Notes: generated by a model from the sequence alone, not told the origin. A stretch of DNA of 33,915 bases from Nocardia goodfellowii (GCF_017875645.1 NZ_JAGGMR010000002.1:1-33915), one strand, 5' to 3'. Positions 13,645 through 22,515 are shown, counted from the stretch's first letter. Numbers and translations: made by a program.

Positions 13645-16613
13645 CTGCCCACGCCGTCCTCGTCGCGACCCTGGCCCTTGCCGCGCCGGTGGTGGATGTG
13701 CTGCACACCCGCACCCGGCGCACTGCGGCGCGCACTGTCGGGGATCCGGCCCATCGCCGCAACCGGTTTCGCGCGGCCGGCGGCGGCGGCCAAGCGCTGG
13801 GCGATCTCGTCTGCGTCCAGCCCGGCTTCGGCGAGGGTGGCCGCGAACGCTGCGCCTCGCTCGGGGCTGTCGTAGGCGGGAGTCTGCGGGGACCGCGCCG
13901 CCACGACCGCTTGGCGGCGTTCCTCCCACCGCTGGGCTATCCGGTGGGCCTGCTTGCCCATGCTGGCGGCCTCACCGGCGGAGGTGTACAGCTGCGCCTG
14001 CACCTGATCGCGCAACGGGCGATTGACTCCGGCGGCGGACAGGCTGGCCCGCAGCCGGGCGTCCACGCCGGTGCGCTCGTAATCGCCCAAGCTGGCCTGA
14101 CCGGCGGCGAGCGCGGTCTGGGTGTCCATCACTCGCGTCAGGTCGTTGCGGGTGCGGTAGAGAGTGCCGCTGGGTACAGCGTTGGTGTCGAGGATCTTCT
14201 CGACCTGGCGGCGGCTGGTCTGGGCCGAAATCTGCGCCATCCGCGCCGCCCGGTCCGCGTCGACGGCGGCCGCAGACCGGTCATCAGCGAAAAGCAGCTC
14301 CGGTGTCGTGGGTTTGCCCGCCTCCACATCTCGCAGCACCGCCGCGAGTTGGTCTCGCTCCAGCTCGTGCAGCCCCTTGCCCTCGGTGATGGCGCGGGTG
14401 ATGGCCTTGTGGTGGCGGGCGATCTGCTTGCGCATCCCGGCGGCGGTGGTGTCGTCGACGGCGTTGGCGCGCACCGCCGCCGCGTCGGCCTGGGGCGCCA
14501 GGACCGCGAGCATCCGCACCGAGGTGGCCAGCTCGTCGCGGTCGACGTGATCGGGCCACAGCGGCGCGAACGTCTTGGTCGGGTGTTTGCGGATGTCGTT
14601 GCCGCGCGCCTTTGCCTTGGCCTGATCCTCCGGGGTGAGGATCTTCAGCGCCGCGTCCAGGCGCGCCCTGACGCTGCTGATCAGCTGCGGGTTACCGGAC
14701 TTCAGGCGGTCCTGATAGGACTCGAACAGCCGGTCGATACCGGGCTTGGCCTCCTCGGCCGGGTCGACCAGGCACTCGGAGAGCTTGCGCAGTTCCTTGG
14801 TCGCCCTGACCGGCGACACGGTGCCCACCTCGTCGTCGCTGATCTCCTGGCCCGGGATGCCGAGGTAGGCACCGATGAACCGGATCCGGGTGACCGTCTG
14901 CTCTTTGAGGCCCTTATCGGCCAGCTTCTTCGACAGGTTGGTCAGGCCCGCCGGCGTCGGGTTGGTGCGCCAGTGCTCGATTTCGGCGTAGAGCGCCTCA
15001 CGCGTGGACTGGTCGATCTCCTCTCGCGCGACCAGCTCGATCATGCGGCGTTGGGCGTCACGGACCCGCGCCGCCGACGCCTCGTCCACGGCGCGGTCGC
15101 GCAGCGTGGCCGCCAGCTCCGGCGACGAGTCCGCGCCAGCGGTGACGACCTGGCCGGTGAAGGCGTCGATCTCGATGCTGAAACGCTGATACACAACCGC
15201 TTTCAGCTCGATCAGCGCTCCGGCCGCGATATCGGACTCGGGTGCCCACGCGGCCGCTTCGGCCACGGCCTGGGCGATCTCGGAGCGCGAAGCCTTGTCC
15301 AGCCCATCTTCGCGCAGCTTGCGGATCCGCGTCTCGGCGGCAGTGCGCTCAGCGGCCAATTCCGCAGCAGCGCGGGCCTTGTCGGCGGCGTCCTGGTTGG
15401 CGGCGGCCTCGGCGGCGGCGCGGCGCGCGGCGACATCGCGGGCGACGGCGGCGAGCATGTATTGCAGCAGCAGCTTCATGAACGCGGCCCACGCACTGGA
15501 GACGTGATCAACGCTGTCGTCGTGGTGGATGGTGGTGGCGTCAGCCATGAGGGGACCTCCGGAGGAGACGGCCGGGCCTCCAGGCCCGGGAGAAAGGGAC
15601 TGGGGGACAACCGATTCCGGAGTGGAGATCGGGGCGTAGGGGTCCAGGTGCGGGATGGGTGCCATGTCGGCGACCTCGTGGCCCGCAGCGAGGTGATCGG
15701 TCAGGTCCTTGCCGGTCGCGGCGCACACGACCCGCACCCGGTCGACCAGGCCTTCGGTGCTGGTGCGGATCCGGTCGGCGCGCCGCATTCCGGTGGCGTC
15801 GCGATCGGTGACGATGACCAGCAGCTTGGCTCCGCGCAGGTACTGGCTGTGCTCGTCGGTCCAGCCGAGCCCGCCGCCGGCGTTGGTGGTGGCGATCAGA
15901 CCGGCTCGGCGCCCGGACTCGACGTCCTTCTCGCCCTCGACCACATAGACCGGCAGACCGGCTTCAATCGCGGCCCGCACCTCGGGCAGCCGGTACGGGA
16001 CCTTCGCGAAACCCGTGTCGTGCCAGCGGCTTTCTCTGGGATCCCAGGCGCGCTGGGTGAAGGTCTTGCCGCGGCCGCGCTCGAACCGCGCTTCCCTGCG
16101 CACGACCTCACCGACGACGTCGCCATCGGCATCGCAGTAGGTGTAGGTGTCGACGGTCCGCCACACTGAAACCCGCTCACCGAGGCTCTTTTTCGCGTTC
16201 TTCGGCGGCAGATCCAGGGCCTCGATCGCGCGGTCGGCGCGGCTGAGCTCGCGCGCGGGTGCGGTGCTGCGCTGACGGCGGCCGCGCCCACGCGAGGGCT
16301 TGTCGTAGAGGTCGCCCACGCCGAGGCCGAGCTGGGCCAGGACTTGGCGGTCGTCGCAGCCCGCCCGGCATTCGACCTTGGTGCGCCCGACATCGGCGAG
16401 GTACTTGGCGATCAGCGAGGGGCTATGGTCGCGGCCATCGTTCTCGTGGACCGGACAGCAGTACTTGGTCCACTCGCCAGCGCGCTGACCTGGCCCTACG
16501 GCCTCTTCCAGGGCGGCGGTGACCCGAGCCCAGGATCTCGGGCTACGATCCTCTTCGCGCGCGCCAGCGCGTCCGCGCGTACGCGCGCGAGACTGCGAAG
16601 CCGGGGCGCTCAT
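13641..16613 (-). CDS. CHC2 zinc-finger and TOPRIM primase with long helical C-terminal region
   Basis: A 990-residue protein. A DnaG-type CHC2 zinc finger lies at about residues 52-88 (CPVHENDGRDHSPSL, CRAGCDD; Cys53, His56, Cys82, Cys86). A TOPRIM domain follows at about 221-311 (VYVVEGEKDVESG; LLVIVTDRDATG with the DxD pair 270/272; GKDLTDHLAAG). These are the nucleotide-priming parts of plasmid and phage primases, which make RNA primers on single-stranded DNA. No helicase domain follows. The long helical rest shares islands with the next protein (WPDHVDR, PELLFADDRS). Start ATG 16613 overlaps the upstream stop; an upstream in-frame codon at 16637 is disfavoured. The role is probably priming of the transferred strand or of plasmid replication. 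Confidence 0.88.
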   Translation of the reverse strand: MSAPASQSRARTRGRAGAREEDRSPRSWARVTAALEEAVGPGQRAGEWTKYCCPVHENDGRDHSPSLIAKYLADVGRTKVECRAGCDDRQVLAQLGLGVGDLYDKPSRGRGRRQRSTAPARELSRADRAIEALDLPPKNAKKSLGERVSVWRTVDTYTYCDADGDVVGEVVRREARFERGRGKTFTQRAWDPRESRWHDTGFAKVPYRLPEVRAAIEAGLPVYVVEGEKDVESGRRAGLIATTNAGGGLGWTDEHSQYLRGAKLLVIVTDRDATGMRRADRIRTSTEGLVDRVRVVCAATGKDLTDHLAAGHEVADMAPIPHLDPYAPISTPESVVPQSLSPGPGGPAVSSGGPLMADATTIHHDDSVDHVSSAWAAFMKLLLQYMLAAVARDVAARRAAAEAAANQDAADKARAAAELAAERTAAETRIRKLREDGLDKASRSEIAQAVAEAAAWAPESDIAAGALIELKAVVYQRFSIEIDAFTGQVVTAGADSSPELAATLRDRAVDEASAARVRDAQRRMIELVAREEIDQSTREALYAEIEHWRTNPTPAGLTNLSKKLADKGLKEQTVTRIRFIGAYLGIPGQEISDDEVGTVSPVRATKELRKLSECLVDPAEEAKPGIDRLFESYQDRLKSGNPQLISSVRARLDAALKILTPEDQAKAKARGNDIRKHPTKTFAPLWPDHVDRDELATSVRMLAVLAPQADAAAVRANAVDDTTAAGMRKQIARHHKAITRAITEGKGLHELERDQLAAVLRDVEAGKPTTPELLFADDRSAAAVDADRAARMAQISAQTSRRQVEKILDTNAVPSGTLYRTRNDLTRVMDTQTALAAGQASLGDYERTGVDARLRASLSAAGVNRPLRDQVQAQLYTSAGEAASMGKQAHRIAQRWEERRQAVVAARSPQTPAYDSPERGAAFAATLAEAGLDADEIAQRLAAAAGRAKPVAAMGRIPDSARRSAPGAGVQHIHHRRGKGQGRDEDGVGR

Positions 16614-17395
16614 TCGCGGTCCTCCGGCGGCTCCCACACACCATGGATCACGCGGCGCTGCGCGAGCGGCCCCGGCGGGACCTCGATCTGCGAGAGGGTG
16701 CCGACCTGCTCGCCGTCGTGCTCGTCGTCGTGCTCTTTGAACAGGTCCGCCGGTGCTTCCACCACCGGCAACGGCGTCAGCCTGGCGACGTGTCCGTTTT
16801 CAGGCGAGCAATACTTGAACGGGCCTTCTTCCTTGTCGAGGATCCGGTCCATCATCGGGTCCAGATAGGTCAGCCACCACGCCGCGAGCTCGGTCTCCTC
16901 ACCGTGGCGCAGGGACTCGAACGCGACGTGCAGCGCCTCGAACCTGCCGATCGTCTCGCCGTGCAGCCACCACTTCGGGCACCAGCACTGCTTCAGCCGA
17001 GAACCGACATCGCGGCGATAGATCACGGCGATGTAGTCCTCGACGAACTCCTTGACCGACGCGTACTTCAGCTCCCGGGGAGCAGGCTCCTCTTCCGGCG
17101 CCGGGACGGGCTCAGGCTCGGGTTCGGGTTCGGGCTCGGCGGTCGGACCCGAGTTCAGGGCGCGTTCGGCCTCGATCTCGGCGGTCACGCGCATGCCCGC
17201 GATGACCTCTTTGGTGAGCATCTCGCCGACCACACCGGCGGCGATGTCCTTGGCCTGCGCGTTGATCTGCCCGGTGACGGCCTTGCGGATCGCCTCGCCC
17301 AGCAGCTCGCCCAGATCCATCTGCGGCGCGACCGCGACAGCGGCATCCTGTGCAGGCGCGGTGGTGGGTTCGGTGCCGTTTCCGTTGTCGCTCAT
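16610..17395 (-). CDS. DUF4913 domain protein
   Basis: A 261-residue protein. The N-terminal 80 residues are helical, followed by an acidic proline-rich linker (EPEPEPEPEPVPAPEEE, about residues 88-103). The DUF4913 domain spans about 112-205, with FVEDYIAVIYRR, WCPKWWLHGETIGRFEALH and AAWWLTYLDPMMDRIL. This domain is frequent in actinobacterial conjugative plasmids, next to coupling proteins and primases, but its activity is unknown. The ATG at 17395 overlaps the coupling-protein stop, and its own stop overlaps the primase start. The linker suggests a scaffold or adaptor. Confidence 0.9.
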   Translation of the reverse strand: MSDNGNGTEPTTAPAQDAAVAVAPQMDLGELLGEAIRKAVTGQINAQAKDIAAGVVGEMLTKEVIAGMRVTAEIEAERALNSGPTAEPEPEPEPEPVPAPEEEPAPRELKYASVKEFVEDYIAVIYRRDVGSRLKQCWCPKWWLHGETIGRFEALHVAFESLRHGEETELAAWWLTYLDPMMDRILDKEEGPFKYCSPENGHVARLTPLPVVEAPADLFKEHDDEHDGEQVGTLSQIEVPPGPLAQRRVIHGVWEPPEDRE

Positions 17396-19272
17396 GCGGT
17401 CTGTCCTTCGGCGTCGGTGCCCCAGGTCGGCACCACGCGCAGACGCGGGCGGCCGGCGGGAGCGGAGTGGGTGAGTTCATCGAGCGCGGCCGCGATCTCG
17501 GCGGCGTAGGGCCGCTCGAACCACGGCACGGCCTGGGCGAGGGTGGCGCGGTGCCCGCTCACGAACACCAGCACCCGGCCCTTGGGCAGGGCCGCCAGAT
17601 CGCTGGGGGCGAGGGTGATCTCAGTGGTCCGGCTCGTGCTGGTGGACCGGCTGGTGCCGCCGCCAGTGGCGCCGCGGCTGACACTGGTCGAGGTGGACAG
17701 CTCGTAGTGCGAACCCACCAACTCGGACATGTCCTTCAGAAACGAGGTGTCCTTCAGACCCGCGCCGAGCGTCAAGACGTTGGTGGCGGACAGCAACGCC
17801 CGCATCCCCGACTCGCCCCAGCACCGCACACCCTGAGCCCACGACTGCAAGATCGTGAGCACGACGATGCCGCGCGAACCGAAATGGCTGTACTGCTTGG
17901 GCAGATCCGGCCACCGCACGATGTTGGCGGCCTCATCCAGCACGAACAGCGGCGGAACCGGCAACCGGCCGCCCGGGTGGCGACGACCCTCACGCTTGCC
18001 CGCATCAGCGACCGCCGCGCACAACGCGGTCACCAGCGGCCCAGCGCTGCCTTTGCCCTCCTCCGAGAGCGGATACAGGGTGCCGCGCGAACGGATGAAC
18101 TCATCGACATCGAACGACTTGCGGGGCGCTTCGCCTTTGGCCGGCGGGGTGACCCACGGCCGGATCCGCACATACCGCAAGCAGGAAGCCTGCTTCTTCG
18201 CGGTGCTGAAGACGCCGCTGCGCTGCTTGTCGGCGGCGTTGTACTGATCCGAGAGCCCGGCCGCGATCAAATCGAACTCACCGCCGGACAGGATGTCGAT
18301 CGGCTCGCGGTCCGAAGGCGTGGTCACCCACTCGTAGACATCGGTGATCGGGCGTTTCGCGACCGCCGCCGCCAGGAAAAGCCCGGCCAGCAGGTCCTCT
18401 CCCTCCTGGGGAAAGAAGTTGTCGCCCTTGGCCTCTCCGTCCTCGGAGGCGGCGAAGTAGCCCGCCAGCTCCGCTGCGCGCTCCTGAGCGCCCGCACCGC
18501 CATCGGATCCGGCGACCCACGCGATCGGGTCCCAGTACCAGCCGCACGGCTCCTCAGCGACCTGCTGCGGATCGAACACATGCACCTCACCGATACGGCT
18601 GCGAGAGGTGCGGGTCGCGTCGACGACATCGCGCTTGTTGCTGGTCGCCACGACCGCGCCGGGGGCTTCCATGACCGCCGGGATCACGCGCGAGGTCGAC
18701 TTGCCGCTGCGTGGACCCCAGATGTCGAGATGCAGATCTTCGTAGCTGGCGTAGATCTCGCGCCCGTCCTGCACGGCGCGAGCGACCAGCACACCGGGTG
18801 CGTCCTCGGTGCGCAGCACCACCTTCAGCTCGCGGGCCTTGCCCAGGACCGCATCCCTGGACAGGTCGGCCAACTCGTGGCCGTGGGCCATGTATTGGGC
18901 CTGCGCGTCGACCGCCTCGGCCCGAACCTGCTTGCGGGAGGCCAGTTTTCCGCTCACGCGCTGGCAAGCCCGGCACCCGGCGCGCCAAGCCCACACCGAC
19001 CCGGCGGCCGCACCGGCGGTCCCGGCCAGCAGCGTCGCCGCACCCCACGAGGAAGCAGCGGTCCAGGCCAGATCGCCGCTACCGAGCCCGATCACGAGCG
19101 AGATCGGGTTCCAGGGCACATCCGGATCCGGGGCGGAGCTGTAGAGCCGCTCACCGACTCGCATGCTCATGCCGACCGACTCGGCCAGGCCGATCGCGGC
19201 GCTGGCCCCGATCAGCTCTTTCCACTCGCTCAGGTCACTCTGTTGATTGGGCTGTTTCACGCGGCGATCCAT
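17392..19272 (-). CDS. VirD4/TraG-type coupling ATPase
   Basis: A 626-residue type IV coupling protein that links the relaxosome to a secretion channel using ATP. Hydrophobic segments at about residues 57-98 anchor it in the membrane. Walker A is GPRSGKST (186-193), Walker B is LFVLDEAANI (442-451), and further motifs are FDPQQ and QSWAQG. The strong AAGGAGG ribosome site before ATG 19272 fixes the start, 16 bases inside the WhiB-like gene's end. It pairs functionally with the MobC and relaxase genes at 29585-32781. No VirB4 or channel proteins are present in the window, so DNA transfer probably needs a host or helper system. Confidence 0.92.
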   Translation of the reverse strand: MDRRVKQPNQQSDLSEWKELIGASAAIGLAESVGMSMRVGERLYSSAPDPDVPWNPISLVIGLGSGDLAWTAASSWGAATLLAGTAGAAAGSVWAWRAGCRACQRVSGKLASRKQVRAEAVDAQAQYMAHGHELADLSRDAVLGKARELKVVLRTEDAPGVLVARAVQDGREIYASYEDLHLDIWGPRSGKSTSRVIPAVMEAPGAVVATSNKRDVVDATRTSRSRIGEVHVFDPQQVAEEPCGWYWDPIAWVAGSDGGAGAQERAAELAGYFAASEDGEAKGDNFFPQEGEDLLAGLFLAAAVAKRPITDVYEWVTTPSDREPIDILSGGEFDLIAAGLSDQYNAADKQRSGVFSTAKKQASCLRYVRIRPWVTPPAKGEAPRKSFDVDEFIRSRGTLYPLSEEGKGSAGPLVTALCAAVADAGKREGRRHPGGRLPVPPLFVLDEAANIVRWPDLPKQYSHFGSRGIVVLTILQSWAQGVRCWGESGMRALLSATNVLTLGAGLKDTSFLKDMSELVGSHYELSTSTSVSRGATGGGTSRSTSTSRTTEITLAPSDLAALPKGRVLVFVSGHRATLAQAVPWFERPYAAEIAAALDELTHSAPAGRPRLRVVPTWGTDAEGQTA

Positions 19273-19586
19273 GCCAGCGCCTCCTTCGTGTCGGGCCGGG
19301 CGCCGGAGATGACAGCCAGCTGAGTGAGGGCGGCGCGGCCGCGCTCGGAGTCGGGGTGACGCGGCAGCCGCACCGAGGCGACGACGCAGGTGTGCAGCTC
19401 ACCGGAGGCCGCCAGCGGCAGCGCCCAGGCCGCGCAGGCGACCATCCGCGGGCAGTCCAAGCACCACTGCTGCGCCCCGGCCACCAGATCGGCGACGGAA
19501 CCGTGCGCGAAGAACAGCGACTGATCCACCCGGCGGCAGCCCCGATCGGGGTAGATCGCCGGATCCGGCAAGGTGGTGCAGCTCAT
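19257..19586 (-). CDS. WhiB-like iron-sulfur protein
   Basis: A 109-residue protein with the WhiB pattern: GCRRVDQSLFF (Cys17), then WCLDCPRMVACAAWAL with cysteines 42, 45 and 51, the four-cysteine ligand set for a [4Fe-4S] cluster. The family's G(V/I)WGG turn is replaced by SGELHTCVVAS. WhiB proteins are actinobacterial redox-sensing transcription regulators. Its place between a membrane protein and the coupling ATPase suggests a role in controlling the transfer genes. Start and stop overlap the neighbours. Confidence 0.82.
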   Translation of the reverse strand: MSCTTLPDPAIYPDRGCRRVDQSLFFAHGSVADLVAGAQQWCLDCPRMVACAAWALPLAASGELHTCVVASVRLPRHPDSERGRAALTQLAVISGARPDTKEALAWIAA

Positions 19587-19813
19587 CGCGCACCACCCGG
19601 GGCCTGGGTTGTGGTGGGGCGCAGGCAGAACGGAGCGCAGGGACCCGGCGTCCGAGTGCTCGGCACCGTCGAGTACTCGGTGTTCGGGTACGCCGCTCCC
19701 ACGAGGAGCAGGGCACCGACAGCGATCACCACGATCAGCGCCAGGAAGGCGAGGATCGCGCCAGCGGTGCCGACCGGCACGACCATGACGACCTCACGCT
19801 CGCGGGCGCTCAT
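19583..19813 (-). CDS. Small membrane protein
   Basis: A 76-residue protein with one long hydrophobic helix at about residues 14-41 (AGAILAFLALIVVIAVGALL) and a Pro/Thr-rich tail that probably faces the outside. Orientation is suggested by the charged N terminus (MSAREREVV). No family is recognised. Start and stop overlap the neighbouring genes by four bases, so it is co-translated within the transfer operon. Confidence 0.82.
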   Translation of the reverse strand: MSAREREVVMVVPVGTAGAILAFLALIVVIAVGALLLVGAAYPNTEYSTVPSTRTPGPCAPFCLRPTTTQAPGGAR

Positions 19814-20076
19814 GACCTGACCGCCGATCCGAAAGCAGTAGCGGTCATCTCGGCGGCCGCCATCGGGTGTCGGGCGCGGGGTGTGCCCATGCGCTCGATC
19901 ACGGCGGCGGTGGTCAGCTGCTCCATGCAGGGCGCGCCGGCATACATGGATTCGCGGTCGATCGCCTGATCCAGCAGGAACCGCGCCTCTCGCAGCTCGG
20001 CGGCCAGACGTTCAACCTCATCGGCGAGACGCTTCGCGCGGCCGTACAGCGGCAGGTGGGGCAGGTGGGCAGTCAT
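19810..20076 (-). CDS. Hypothetical helical protein
   Basis: An 88-residue protein with a central amphipathic helix (AKRLADEVERLAAELREARF), suggesting a coiled coil or helix pair. There is no known family. ATG 20076 shares one base with the upstream stop (TGATG) and is preferred to an upstream start at 20094, which would overlap the preceding gene further. It is the second gene of the transfer operon. Confidence 0.75.
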   Translation of the reverse strand: MTAHLPHLPLYGRAKRLADEVERLAAELREARFLLDQAIDRESMYAGAPCMEQLTTAAVIERMGTPRARHPMAAAEMTATAFGSAVRS

Positions 20077-20294
20077 CACGCCGCCCCCTCGCACTCGGCC
20101 TCGGCCTCGATGGGCGCGAATCCCGCGACAGCCAGAACCTGGCTGCGGCTGACGTAGACGTAGTTGTTGGCTCGATTCCGCCAGCCGTTGAGCTTGTCCT
20201 GGTCAATCCAGCGGCGAAGGGTCCGCGGGTGCATGCGCACCAGTGCGGCCGCTGCCGCCAACCGGATCGCGTCTTCGGGGGTTTCAGATGTCAC
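20076..20294 (-). CDS. Excisionase/MerR-like HTH protein
   Basis: A 72-residue protein with an HTH_17-type fold: AAALVRMHPRTLRRWIDQDK followed by GWRNRANNYVYVSRSQVL, the winged-helix pattern of excisionases and small MerR-like proteins. It is the first gene of a nine-gene leftward operon and diverges from the GntR gene across 93 bp. It may therefore bind this shared promoter region and control transfer genes; this is inference. Confidence 0.87.
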   Translation of the reverse strand: MTSETPEDAIRLAAAAALVRMHPRTLRRWIDQDKLNGWRNRANNYVYVSRSQVLAVAGFAPIEAEAECEGAA

Positions 20295-20387
20295 GACATG
20301 TCCTTACTACTCACACCTACTGATACCTATCTCTCAGTACAGCAGAGTAGTCATTGGTAATCAATGGGTATGACTTATTCTGATTGC
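20295..20387. promoter_or_regulatory. Divergent promoter region with palindrome
   Basis: This AT-rich gap drives both the transfer operon and the GntR operon. It holds CATTG-GTAAT-CAATG (20352-20366) and CTACTC/GAGTAG half-sites (around 20306 and 20345). TATTCT at 20376-20381 lies six bases before ATG 20388 and could give a leaderless GntR mRNA. Operators for GntR and/or the HTH_17 protein are expected here. Confidence 0.6.
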
Positions 20388-20792
20388 ATGAACAAACGCG
20401 CCACCGGTCGACCTCGTTGGCAGCTGCTCGCTGACGACCTCCGGCAGCGGATCGACTCAGGCGACTACTCCCCTGGCGACCAGCTACCAGCCAAGACTGC
20501 ACTCGCCGAGCAGTGGGAGGTCTCCGTCAACACCGTCGAGCGGGCGCTGACGGAATTGAGGGACGAAGGCCTCGTCGAAACCTTCCATGGTCTGGGCAGT
20601 TTCGTGCGGGCCCGCGAGGAAGCGGACTCGTCTTCTGGTGCCGAGCTGGACGAACTCCGCGAGCGACTCGCTCGGCTCGAAGCCCAAGCCGACGAGCGGT
20701 TCGCTCGGCTCGAAACTCAGCTCGAAGAGGTACGTTCCAATCTCGGCCTGTCGGTGACGGCAGAGCCCGTACGGCATCGAGACGTCGGATGA
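20388..20792 (+). CDS. GntR-family regulator with coiled-coil C terminus
   Basis: A 134-residue regulator. The GntR winged helix covers about residues 8-75: WQLLADDLRQRIDSGDYSPG, DQLPAKTALAEQWEVSVNTV and ERALTELRDEGLVETFHGLG. The usual effector-binding domain is replaced by a short coiled coil (DELRERLARLEAQADERFAR), so it may dimerise only. ATG 20388 is chosen over an upstream ATG because of the -10-like box six bases before it. Its stop overlaps the next gene's ATG, giving a three-gene operon with the HTH protein and the hydrolase. Confidence 0.88.
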   Translation: MNKRATGRPRWQLLADDLRQRIDSGDYSPGDQLPAKTALAEQWEVSVNTVERALTELRDEGLVETFHGLGSFVRAREEADSSSGAELDELRERLARLEAQADERFARLETQLEEVRSNLGLSVTAEPVRHRDVG

Positions 20793-21937
20793 GCGTCAGC
20801 CGCCTCCCGGAACGCCCCGGTACGGTCACCGGGCTGCACACGAGGCGCTCGAGCTACCACCCCAACTACGGAGCGCTCGCGCGCAACCGCATCGCGTTGG
20901 CGCGGGCGGAGTCTGGGCTTACGCCGAAAGCTTTCGCGGAAGCGCTCAGCCGCCTGATCGGTCGTGATGTCCAAGCTGGCCACATCACCTCATGGGAAAC
21001 GACCACCACACCACCAGGTGACGTGCTACTGGCCGTTGGAGCGCTCGCACCACTTGCCAGCTCCCGCATCGGAGTCCGCTCGCACAAGCTGATCGCTGCT
21101 CACGTAGGTCAGGCCGGCGCCGACAAGCTTCGAGCCGACCTCGGCATGGAGGAGACCGTCGGATTCCTGGGCAAGACGGCGTGCTGGAGTACGAGTTTCG
21201 GCGACGCTGGCGACGAGTGCACCCTGCACGTCTGGCCCTGGGGCACTGCGGTCATCCATCTCATCGAGGATCTCGATGTGCCCGACGTGACCACACTGGC
21301 CATGTGGCGCTACCGCACCTACACAGAGAACATGGCGTGGGCCAGTGAGCAACTCAGCGCGCTAACCGGAGACCCAGTCGAGGCGTCTTACGTGCTCAGC
21401 GTGTACTGGGTCTACTCCGCCCCGTGGATCGGCCCCACTCTCGAAACCGGCCTGCGCCTGATTTGCGCACCGCGGGTATTGGTCGATCGGGACCTCGCCG
21501 ACCAGGAGGCGGCCCAGGTCAATGGCGAGCGCGTCGAACACGAGCTGCTGACCGCCGGTTTCGCCCCCCCAGACATGAAATCGTTTGGTGCCCCAGGAGT
21601 CTCCAGTGCCTGGGCGAGCTGGTCCGGTGTCGTCTACCACCCGCACGACCCGCTGCGCGCCCTGCCCGAGGGCGACCTCGTGGCCTTCGAGATCGGCGTC
21701 CAAGCCATCTGGGCACTGACCGCCCACATCGCCGAGCAGGTCGAGAGCGGTGCAGATCCCCAGGTCTGCGACCGGTACGGCTACGGCTTCCTGCGGGGTG
21801 CCCGCTCAGTCCTGCTCACACCGCGCCCGCAGGAAACGGGCCACCACCAGCAGATGCGCGACGCGATCGTGAACACCAGCGGCCTGCCCTCACAACTACA
21901 ACTGGCCATGGAAGCCCTCAAGGAGGCAGGTCGATGA
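20789..21937 (+). CDS. HTH protein of unknown function
   Basis: A 382-residue protein. The N-terminal 90 residues resemble an XRE-type HTH (NRIALARAESGLTPKAFAEA, then VQAGHITSWET and PPGDVLLAVGAL). The rest is a globular region with many aromatic residues (WPWGTAVIHLIEDLDVPDV, VYWVYSAPWIG, CDRYGYGFLRGAR) and no recognised motif. Coupling is tight on both sides: ATGA overlaps with the GntR gene before and the hydrolase gene after. It is possibly a ligand-sensing regulator of the hydrolase; function not known. Confidence 0.82.
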   Translation: MSVSRLPERPGTVTGLHTRRSSYHPNYGALARNRIALARAESGLTPKAFAEALSRLIGRDVQAGHITSWETTTTPPGDVLLAVGALAPLASSRIGVRSHKLIAAHVGQAGADKLRADLGMEETVGFLGKTACWSTSFGDAGDECTLHVWPWGTAVIHLIEDLDVPDVTTLAMWRYRTYTENMAWASEQLSALTGDPVEASYVLSVYWVYSAPWIGPTLETGLRLICAPRVLVDRDLADQEAAQVNGERVEHELLTAGFAPPDMKSFGAPGVSSAWASWSGVVYHPHDPLRALPEGDLVAFEIGVQAIWALTAHIAEQVESGADPQVCDRYGYGFLRGARSVLLTPRPQETGHHQQMRDAIVNTSGLPSQLQLAMEALKEAGR

Positions 21938-22515
21938 CCATTCCACCCCTCGACAAAACGGCGCTACTGGTGGTCGACGTCCAAAACGGCTTCGTCAACC
22001 AGCACTCGGCACCCGTGCTGCCCGTTGTTGTCGACCTTGCTACCCGTTGGGCGGCGACCGGCCGCCCCACCGTCTTCACCCGGTTCTGGAACTACGCCGG
22101 AAGCCCCTACGAAACACTGATCGGCTGGAAAGCGCTCTACGGTCCGCCCGAGACCGACATAGTCGAACAGCTCGCAGCACTCACCACCCATCGAAACGCT
22201 CACATGGTGGACAAGACCACCTACACCGCACTGACCGAGGAGGGGCTGTCACTCCTCGAACAGTTGGATGTGACTGATCTGCTGATCTGCGGAATCGCCA
22301 CCGACGCTTGCGTTTTCAAAACCGCGCTCGACAGCTTCGAGCGCGGTTACACACCCTGGGTTATCCGTGATGCGGTCGCCTCGAACGCAACTCGCCACCC
22401 CGCCAAAGCAATCCACGACTCTGCTCTGCTGCATATATCGCGCCTGGTAGGAGCGGGTCAGCTTATCGACTCCAGTGAGGTGCGTGCCCAAATCGAAAAC
22501 GCCGCAGCCCTATGA
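21934..22515 (+). CDS. Isochorismatase-family cysteine hydrolase
   Basis: A 193-residue hydrolase of the nicotinamidase/isochorismatase family. The catalytic triad is visible: Asp15 in ALLVVDVQNGF, Lys94 in VDKTTYTAL and Cys126 in GIATDACV. Family members hydrolyse amides such as nicotinamide or similar small molecules; the substrate cannot be told from the sequence. It is the final gene of the GntR-HTH-hydrolase operon and is probably cytoplasmic. No transport or NAD genes lie nearby, so it is a cargo function of unclear benefit. Confidence 0.9.
   Translation: MTIPPLDKTALLVVDVQNGFVNQHSAPVLPVVVDLATRWAATGRPTVFTRFWNYAGSPYETLIGWKALYGPPETDIVEQLAALTTHRNAHMVDKTTYTALTEEGLSLLEQLDVTDLLICGIATDACVFKTALDSFERGYTPWVIRDAVASNATRHPAKAIHDSALLHISRLVGAGQLIDSSEVRAQIENAAAL

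Noticed and set aside
11188..13875. Long plus-strand open frame (895 aa)
   Set aside because: It mirrors the minus-strand transfer genes. Those have overlapping starts, ribosome sites and family motifs; this frame has none and is a by-product of high GC.
13584..16169. Long plus-strand open frame (861 aa)
   Set aside because: Antisense to the primase gene, whose CHC2 and TOPRIM motifs are clear. The mirrored protein is low-complexity and has no known domain.
17350..19323. Long plus-strand open frame (657 aa)
   Set aside because: Antisense to the coupling ATPase with its Walker motifs; Arg/Gly/Ala-rich shadow.
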